DNA from: Deltaproteobacteria bacterium
GTDB taxonomy: Bacteria; Desulfobacterota; Syntrophia; Syntrophales; UBA5619
Assembly (NCBI GenBank): GCA_026388345.1
Contig: JAPLJY010000175.1
Span: forward strand, 1 to 37,476
Direction of reading: 5' to 3'
Length of the DNA stretch: 37,476 nucleotides
A program made the translations under genes and the position numbers. This document shows positions 32,401-37,476 of the stretch, in pieces (position 1 is the first letter of the stretch; each line of letters begins with the position of its first letter). The notes under the pieces were generated by a model. It made no database searches. It was not told where the DNA came from and was given only the letters and a program-made list of their open reading frames with translations.

Positions 32401-32932
32401 GCAGAAGATGACCACCACGTTCCCGAGGCAGAGCGTCATTTATCTGCTGCTCTGCCTGACCGGCGTCATCATCTTCATCCTCGCGGGGATCTTGCCGAAC
32501 ATCTGGACGATGGCGGAACTGTCGACGAGAATCACGGATGCCCAATTCCGGCTTGAAGAGCAACGGGCGCTCAGCCCCTTCCGGAAGTCCCTCCAGGACA
32601 AAAGCGAGAAGAAGGAATCGGAGATCCTGCCCCTCCCGGCGAAGGGCGTACTGGCGCAGACCAAGATCAATACGCTTCCGATGACTTTCAGCACCGCGGC
32701 CAGGATGAGTGGGATGTCCATGGTGTCGGCGATTCCCAATCTCACCGCCCTGACCGGCGACGCCCAGTCTCTGTCGGTGAACGTCCTTCTCCGGGGAGAT
32801 TTCATGAACCTCCGGAAATTTCTTATCAACCTTGGGGGAATCCCCTACGTGATGCAGATCGAAGAGATCGCAATTCAGCAGAGGCCGGACACAAAGGAAT
32901 TCAGGCTGAAGATCTGGGTGGCCGTCGGATGA
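32393..32932 (+). CDS. PilO-like (MshJ-type) pilus assembly protein
   Basis: 179 residues. A short cytoplasmic N terminus is followed by one membrane helix at about 15-36 (VIYLLLCLTGVIIFILAGILPN), a coiled coil (AELSTRITDAQFRLEEQRAL) and a ferredoxin-like periplasmic domain (LSVNVLLRGDFMNLRKFLINLGGIPYVMQIEEI). This is the PilO/GspM architecture; it pairs with the PilN-like domain encoded just upstream. Its start overlaps the previous stop by 8 bases, so translation is coupled. Confidence 0.78.
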   Translation: MAEQKMTTTFPRQSVIYLLLCLTGVIIFILAGILPNIWTMAELSTRITDAQFRLEEQRALSPFRKSLQDKSEKKESEILPLPAKGVLAQTKINTLPMTFSTAARMSGMSMVSAIPNLTALTGDAQSLSVNVLLRGDFMNLRKFLINLGGIPYVMQIEEIAIQQRPDTKEFRLKIWVAVG

Positions 32933-32947
32933 GCAGGCAGGTTTGCT

Positions 32948-33492
32948 ATGGCTAAAATGGGAAAGAGACAGATGATCATCCTGGGAGTGATGGCGATCGC
33001 GGTCCTCTACGTCGCCTTTGATTATCTGGCGCCCAAAAAGAAGATTCCCGGGGTGGATATGGCCCAGAAGACCGAGGAGCTGAAAACCTTCGTGACCGAT
33101 CTAACCGCGGGCCTGGGAAAGGATTCATCCAAAAGTCTGGGCACTCTTATCTTCAGCCGTGCTGAAAGGGAATGGACCCAGGACCCTTCTTCAGCCGTGC
33201 TGAAAGGGAATGGACCCAGGACCCTTTTCTGGACAGCAGGGCCTATAAATCATGGACCCAGGTCAAGGTACCCGCCAAGGACGCGGGCGCGGCCGCGCCG
33301 AAGATCGAGTTCGTCTATACCGGCTATCTCGAGGTGGACCGGAAACGAATGGCCATCATCAACGGCATGGAGTACCGCGAAGGCGAGGGGCTGGATACCA
33401 AGGTATACGTGCTGAAAAACGTTTCTCCGTCAAGTGTCGTTATCGAAAACCGCGGAATCGGGGCAACGGTCAATGTGCCCCTGCTGGAATAA
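32948..33492 (+). pseudogene. PilP-like (MshK-type) gene frameshifted by a 38-bp tandem duplication
   Basis: Begins MAKMGKRQMIILGVMAIAVLYVAFDYLAP (membrane anchor) in one frame and ends EFVYTGYLEVDRKRMAIINGMEY...IGATVNVPLLE in another, the latter being the PilP/MshK beta domain. The switch lies in two exact adjacent copies of a 38-base unit. Removing one copy gives a continuous frame of 168 codons reading LIFSRAEREWTQDPFLDSRAY across the junction. Since 38 is not a multiple of three, the duplication is the whole cause of the frameshift. As written, the first frame runs to a stop at 33413-33415. Re-initiation at an ATG within the repeat (33172) could give the C-terminal half alone. The product would join the pilus platform to the secretin. 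Confidence 0.8.
33151..33226 (+). repeat. exact 38-bp tandem duplication
   Basis: Copy 1 is 33151-33188 and copy 2 is 33189-33226, identical over all 38 bases (each begins CTTCAGCCGTGCTG). It lies inside the PilP-like gene and shifts the reading frame. Confidence 0.95.
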
Positions 33493-33504
33493 AGGGAGGC
33501 ACCG

Positions 33505-35166
33505 ATGGCTTACATCAACTCTAAACATCCGTGGGGGGGCCCGATCGGCGTCCTTCTGTCCACCCTGCTGATCTTCGGCTGCGCCGCCAATGAGACCGTC
33601 AAGAAGGATACCCCCTTCGAAAAATGGGCCACGATGGCGGAAACGCAGACGGGCCGATCGCCGGCGCCCCGGGATCGGAGTAAATCCATTGCGCAGGAGT
33701 TCCTCAAGGGGACCGGAGAAGCCGGGGATGAACTGAAGGCCGAACCCATCAGGGAGCTCCCGACGCAGCTTGTCACCCTGAAATTGCGCCAGGCGGACAT
33801 CAAGACCGTTCTGCGCTCCCTAGCCCGGATCGTTGACAAGAATGTCATCGTCAAGAGCGAGATCAAAGGGGAAATGACCATCGATTTCAAAGATGTCCCA
33901 TGGAACCAGGCCTTCAACGGCATCCTGCGCACCCAGGGGCTGACCTACGTCTGGGAGGGCGACATCATCCGGGTCACAACGCTGGATGACATGGAGCAGG
34001 ATCTGAAACGCAAGACCCAGGAGATGGGGATCAAGTGGGTCGCACCGCTCCTCACCATCGTTGTCCCAATCGATTACATCGCGTCTGACAAGCTCACGGT
34101 TCTCAAGGGAAATCTCGAAACCTTCCTGACCCGGAGCAAGGAGGACAAGCCCCGCGGATCGGTCCAAGTGAACGAATACAGCAACTCCCTGATCATCTCG
34201 GCCATCAGGGAAGACCTGCTCAAGATGATGCCGATCATTGAGAAGATCGACAAGCCGACGCCCCAGATCCAGATCCGGGCCAACATCGTGGAGACCTCCA
34301 AGGATACGGCCCGGAACCTGGGGATCCAGTGGGGCGGCATGTACAGCCCGCGTATCGGAAACCACGACCTCTGGATCACGCCCGGCGGATCCGGCGGCAG
34401 CACAACGGCCAACCCCTTGGCGGGGGGATATTCGCCTACCGGGGGATACGCGACGGGCATCTCCGGCCAGGGCTACGGCGTCAACTTCCCCGTCGCCGGC
34501 ACAGCAATGGCCGCCGCCGGGGGGGCGGCGTCCTTAGGCCTTCTGTTCGGCAGCATCGGCGGCAACATCCTCGACCTCCAGCTCAACGCCCTCCAGAAGG
34601 ACGGCAAGCTGAACATCCTTTCCAGCCCCTCCATCACGACGATGGACAACCAGTTGGCCTTCACGGAAAACGGGGAAAAGGTTCCTTATTCGACGATCGA
34701 TACCAGCGTCAACCCACCCACCAGAACGGTAAAATTTGAGGATGCCGTACTTCGTCTGGAAATCACGCCGCACGTTATCGATGGCCGGAACCTCTCGATG
34801 AAGATCCTCGTGAAGAAGGATGAGGTGGATACGAGCCGGACCGTCGAGGGGAACCCCTATATCATCAAGAAGCAGACTTCGACCTCGCTGATCGTCCAGG
34901 ACGGCGAGACCATCGTCATCTCCGGCCTCACGAAGCAGCGGGGATTGAATTCGGTCAGCGGCGTCCCCGGGCTGAAGGATATCCCTTTCCTGGGATGGCT
35001 TTTCAAAGGGGAGGGGAAGAGCGAATCGATGGAAGAGGTCCTCATCTTCATCACACCGAAGATCCTTCCCGAAACGATCGCAGCGGTGAAACCCGTGGAA
35101 GGCGAGCGGCCGGCCGGGACGGATGCCGGGGGAAAACCGAGTGCGGAGAAGGCTCCGAAGCCGTGA
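33505..35166 (+). CDS. mshL: MshL/PilQ-type secretin, outer-membrane pilus channel
   Basis: 553 residues. A lipoprotein signal ends at LLIFGC (Cys26 lipidated). An STN-type N domain follows at about 95-155 (LRQADIKTVLRSLARIVDKNVIV, VPWNQAFNGILRTQGLTYVW), then the secretin_N region (VPIDYI...VQVNEYSNSLIISAI) and the secretin barrel (IQIRANIVETSKDTARNLGIQWGG, QLNALQKDGKLNILSSPSITTMDNQLA, GETIVISGLTKQRGLNSVSGVPGLKDIPFLGWLF). It forms the outer-membrane pore through which the pilus emerges. Its lack of AMIN repeats and its length of about 550 fit MshL better than PilQ. A good ribosome site (AAAGGGAGG) precedes the start, 12 bases after the PilP-like gene. A Pro/Lys-rich tail ends the chain. Confidence 0.88.
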   Translation: MAYINSKHPWGGPIGVLLSTLLIFGCAANETVKKDTPFEKWATMAETQTGRSPAPRDRSKSIAQEFLKGTGEAGDELKAEPIRELPTQLVTLKLRQADIKTVLRSLARIVDKNVIVKSEIKGEMTIDFKDVPWNQAFNGILRTQGLTYVWEGDIIRVTTLDDMEQDLKRKTQEMGIKWVAPLLTIVVPIDYIASDKLTVLKGNLETFLTRSKEDKPRGSVQVNEYSNSLIISAIREDLLKMMPIIEKIDKPTPQIQIRANIVETSKDTARNLGIQWGGMYSPRIGNHDLWITPGGSGGSTTANPLAGGYSPTGGYATGISGQGYGVNFPVAGTAMAAAGGAASLGLLFGSIGGNILDLQLNALQKDGKLNILSSPSITTMDNQLAFTENGEKVPYSTIDTSVNPPTRTVKFEDAVLRLEITPHVIDGRNLSMKILVKKDEVDTSRTVEGNPYIIKKQTSTSLIVQDGETIVISGLTKQRGLNSVSGVPGLKDIPFLGWLFKGEGKSESMEEVLIFITPKILPETIAAVKPVEGERPAGTDAGGKPSAEKAPKP

Positions 35167-35211
35167 ACCGGTCGAATCATGACCGTACCCCTCTTGAACT
35201 GAGTGGTCGCA

Positions 35212-36750
35212 ATGGATTACTTCAAAATCCTCAACCTGACCAGGGAACCCTTCTCCAACTCCCCGGAGCCCGAGTTCTTCTACCAGTCGTCCCAGCACCT
35301 GGGATGCCTGCAGAAGCTGGAGCTCGCCATCCGCCTACACCGGGGGCTGAACGTGGTCATGGGAAACGTGGGGACGGGGAAGACGACCCTCTGCCGTGAA
35401 CTCCTCATCCGGTTCGCGAAATCGGAAGAGGACCGCAACGAGGTGGAAACCCACCTCCTGCTCGATCCCTCGATCGGCACCCCCCGCGAATTTCTGGCCA
35501 CCGTCGCGACCGCCTTCGGCATATCGGGGGCCGCGGCCGCGGAAAGCGAGTGGCAGCTCAAGGAAGGCATCAAGCACCATCTTTTTCAGAGAGGGGTGGA
35601 CGAAAAGAAGACGGTCGTCCTGATCGTCGACGAGGGGCAGAAGCTCCCCGATTTCGGCCTCGAAATCCTGCGGGAATTTCTGAACTACGAAACGAACGAA
35701 GCCAAGCTCCTCCAGATCGTCATCTTCGCCCAGAACGAATTCGAAGAGATCCTGCGGCAGCACCCCAATTTCGCCGACCGCGTCAACCAGTTCATCGCCC
35801 TGGAGCCCCTGAATTTCCGGGAAACCCGGCAACTGGTCGCCTTCCGCATCGCCCAGGCAAGCGGGGACAAACCGGCGCGCCTCTTCACCTGGCCCGGCCT
35901 GTGGGCCGTCTACAAGGCCACGAGCGGCTATCCCCGGAGGATCATCACCCTTTGCCATCAGAGCATGCTCACCCTGATCATCCAGAACCGAAAGAGGGCG
36001 GGCTGGTTCATCGTCCGTTCCTGCGCCGAGCGGGTCTCCGCCGAAGGGACGCCGGGACGGCGCCGGGTCGTCATCGCGGCATCCTGCCTCGTCGCGCTCC
36101 TCCTTGTCGCTGCGGGGATACTGGAGTGGGGATTCCCGGTGGCCCAGGAATCCCCGCTTTCCGGAAAGGCCGCCGTCGCGACCGTGGAGAAAGAACCGGC
36201 CCCGGCTGTCGTCGTCGCATCGGTTGCACCGGCGCCACCGCCGCCGGCATCCCCTGCCCTTTCCGTATTGAACACAAAGAAACCGAAAGCCCTGGGAAGC
36301 ATGATCATCGAACAGGGAGAAACGGTTTACGGCATGCTTTCCCGCATCTACGGCGCTTACGATGAGGGGCAATTGCAGGCCTTCGTCCGGGCCAACCCCC
36401 GCATAGAGAACATCCACCGGATCCGCAGGGGAGACGTCGTCACCCTTCCGGCCGTTCCCGTCCGGGAGAACCCCCTGCCGCCGGAGCAATCCTGGGTGGC
36501 CGTGACGACGAAGGGAAACCTCGGGGAGGCTTACGAATCGCTTCGCCGCTACCCCAACGCGGAGGGCGGCATCCGTCTTTTCCCCTACTGGAATACCCGC
36601 GAAGGGATGGTTTTCGCCGTGTTGATCCGGAACGGGTTTCCCGATGAAAAGGCGGCCGGCGCCTTTATCCAACGCCTGCCCGCCGAATTTCCCCCCGGCG
36701 CCCGGGTGATTGCCCGGTGGCCCGAAGGAACGGAATTTTATGCCCGGTGA
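35212..36750 (+). CDS. mshM: MshM/ExeA-type AAA ATPase with periplasmic LysM-like domain
   Basis: 512 residues. The cytoplasmic ATPase domain begins MDYFKILNLTREPFSNSPEP, as ExeA/GspA proteins do. Walker A is GNVGTGKTT (51-59), Walker B VVLIVDEGQ (135-143) and the sensor region FADRVNQFIALEPL. A membrane helix at about 284-304 (VVIAASCLVALLLVAAGI) is followed by a Pro/Ala-rich linker, a LysM-like segment (GETVYGMLSRIYG...IRRGDVVTLP) and a C-terminal SPOR-like stretch. ExeA-type proteins help place the secretin in peptidoglycan, which fits the wall-binding domain and the position next to the secretin gene. I chose ATG 35212 over GTG 35203 because the family starts there. Confidence 0.83.
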   Translation: MDYFKILNLTREPFSNSPEPEFFYQSSQHLGCLQKLELAIRLHRGLNVVMGNVGTGKTTLCRELLIRFAKSEEDRNEVETHLLLDPSIGTPREFLATVATAFGISGAAAAESEWQLKEGIKHHLFQRGVDEKKTVVLIVDEGQKLPDFGLEILREFLNYETNEAKLLQIVIFAQNEFEEILRQHPNFADRVNQFIALEPLNFRETRQLVAFRIAQASGDKPARLFTWPGLWAVYKATSGYPRRIITLCHQSMLTLIIQNRKRAGWFIVRSCAERVSAEGTPGRRRVVIAASCLVALLLVAAGILEWGFPVAQESPLSGKAAVATVEKEPAPAVVVASVAPAPPPPASPALSVLNTKKPKALGSMIIEQGETVYGMLSRIYGAYDEGQLQAFVRANPRIENIHRIRRGDVVTLPAVPVRENPLPPEQSWVAVTTKGNLGEAYESLRRYPNAEGGIRLFPYWNTREGMVFAVLIRNGFPDEKAAGAFIQRLPAEFPPGARVIARWPEGTEFYAR

Positions 36751-36809
36751 GGCGCAACAGGAGCGTAAGACGAGTCTGCCGAGGGAAAGGGTGAAGAGGT
36801 TGTAAAGCC

Positions 36810-37476
36810 ATGGCAGTAAAAAAACGATTGGGCGAGATGCTGGTTGAAGCCGATGTCCTCACGGAAGAGCAACTCCGGCGGGCCGTTGCCGACCACAGAA
36901 AGTCCGGACTGAAACTGGGGCAGTACCTCAGCCGGCAGGGTGTGGTCAACGAAAACCAGATCGTCGATACGCTGAGCCGGCAGCTCAAGATCGAAAAATA
37001 CCACCCCGACCAGTATCCGATCGATATGGATCTGGCCCGCATGATCCCCTTCGAGATGGCGCAGAAGCTGCAGGTGGCGCCCCTCCGGAAGAAGGGACGG
37101 CTCCTGACGATCGCCATGACGGACCCCCTTGACATCAACACCATGGATTCGATCGAGATCACGACGAATTCCGAGGTGGAACCGGTCGTCTGCACCGAGC
37201 GTGAGGTCAACCAGTTGATCAACGGTCTCTACGGGCAGAAGTCGGGCCTGGGCGGCGTCATGGAAGGCATGGAAATCGAGGCGCAGTCCGAAGAAGAATC
37301 GGCGCAGGAGCAGGCCGCCGAAGAGGTTCAGGTCTCGTCGCTCCAGGATATGGCAGGCGAGGCGCCGGTGGTCCGCCTGGTCAACTCCATCTTCGCCCAG
37401 GCGATCCGCGAGAGGGCGAGCGACATCCACGTCAGCCCCCAGCAGAGCAGCATGCAGGTTCGATTCCGGATGGACG
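36810..37476 (+). CDS. mshE: MshE/PilB-type pilus extension ATPase, N-terminal part
   Basis: Cytoplasmic motor ATPase, open at the right edge of the window; only the first 222 or so residues are present. The N terminus has two MshEN-type repeats, RLGEMLVEADVLTEEQLRRA (about 6-25) and KLGQYLSRQGVVNENQIVDT (about 36-55). These resemble the RLGxxLxxxGxLxxxxLxxxLxxQ motif that binds cyclic di-GMP in MshE. The second copy is a good match; the first has Asp for the Gly. The linker is acidic (EAQSEEESAQEQAAEE). The start of the core domain then follows (APVVRLVNSIFAQAIRERASDIH). The Walker motifs lie outside the window. Confidence 0.85.
   Translation, partial: MAVKKRLGEMLVEADVLTEEQLRRAVADHRKSGLKLGQYLSRQGVVNENQIVDTLSRQLKIEKYHPDQYPIDMDLARMIPFEMAQKLQVAPLRKKGRLLTIAMTDPLDINTMDSIEITTNSEVEPVVCTEREVNQLINGLYGQKSGLGGVMEGMEIEAQSEEESAQEQAAEEVQVSSLQDMAGEAPVVRLVNSIFAQAIRERASDIHVSPQQSSMQVRFRMD

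Noticed and set aside
33172..33492. Separate small gene starting inside the 38-bp repeat
   Set aside because: It is the C-terminal half of the PilP-like protein; removing one repeat copy joins it in frame to the first half.
1..37476. CRISPR arrays, rRNA or tRNA genes, attachment sites
   Set aside because: I saw no regularly spaced repeats, no tRNA-like cloverleaf segments and no rRNA sequence while reading the window, though a weak tRNA could be missed without a covariance search.

Overview
The window looks like a chromosome segment of a strictly anaerobic Desulfobacterota (deltaproteobacterial) organism, possibly a syntroph or sulfate-reducer relative. I infer this from the high-GC coding sequence, the many low-potential ferredoxin-type proteins, a CooF/CooS-like/flavoprotein redox locus, TRAP and sugar-phosphate ABC importers, and an MSHA-like type IV pilus operon. 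No rRNA, tRNA or CRISPR array was seen.

Layout. (1) 1-2733: ugpB (5' end cut by the window), ugpA and ugpE, a glycerol-3-phosphate-type ABC importer. (2) 2741-4919: a PerR-like Fur-family regulator and a heme catalase broken by one in-frame TAG. The two genes share a near-identical operator-like palindrome, and a strong hairpin closes the unit. (3) 5246-7181, minus strand: a ferredoxin-type protein and an unknown partner (copy A of a two-gene module), then a DUF3795 protein. (4) 7590-14754: a TRAP importer, a GntR/FCD regulator, a PanB homologue, a beta-hydroxyacid dehydrogenase and an amidohydrolase, which together look like a catabolic operon for a small branched hydroxy acid or amide. (5) 14847-18600: a mosaic. 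A truncated FGGY kinase is fused to a decayed livF tail, followed by an AT-rich block (HpcH aldolase, mhpF, mhpE) and an IS630 transposase remnant. (6) 18602-25102: an intact FGGY kinase, then a redox locus. This holds a CooF-like ferredoxin, a CO-dehydrogenase-like protein that has lost every recognisable ligand of the Ni-Fe C-cluster, an FAD/NAD(P) oxidoreductase, and copy B of the ferredoxin/unknown module. (7) 25149-27253: a dapA-type remnant, a TrpF-like protein, a flavin split-barrel protein and a homocysteine methyltransferase remnant. (8) 27288-30085, minus strand: a metallophosphoesterase/nucleotidyltransferase fusion behind a glyoxalase I/II-like pair. (9) 30287-37476: a small HTH gene and an MSHA-like pilus assembly operon (PilM-PilN fusion, PilO-like, PilP-like, MshL, MshM, MshE). 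The PilP-like gene is frameshifted by an exact 38-bp tandem duplication.

The most novel candidate is the redox locus. It keeps the classical cooF-cooS-FNOR gene order, but the CooS-like subunit retains only the N-terminal B-cluster cysteines (and one of two D-cluster cysteines). It is joined to a ferredoxin/unknown gene pair that also occurs on its own about 18 kb away. Several genes are broken or remnant (catalase, PilP-like, livF, kinase, IS630, dapA-like, homocysteine methyltransferase-like), which points to a rearranged, partly decaying segment or, for the two single-event lesions, possible sequence or assembly error.
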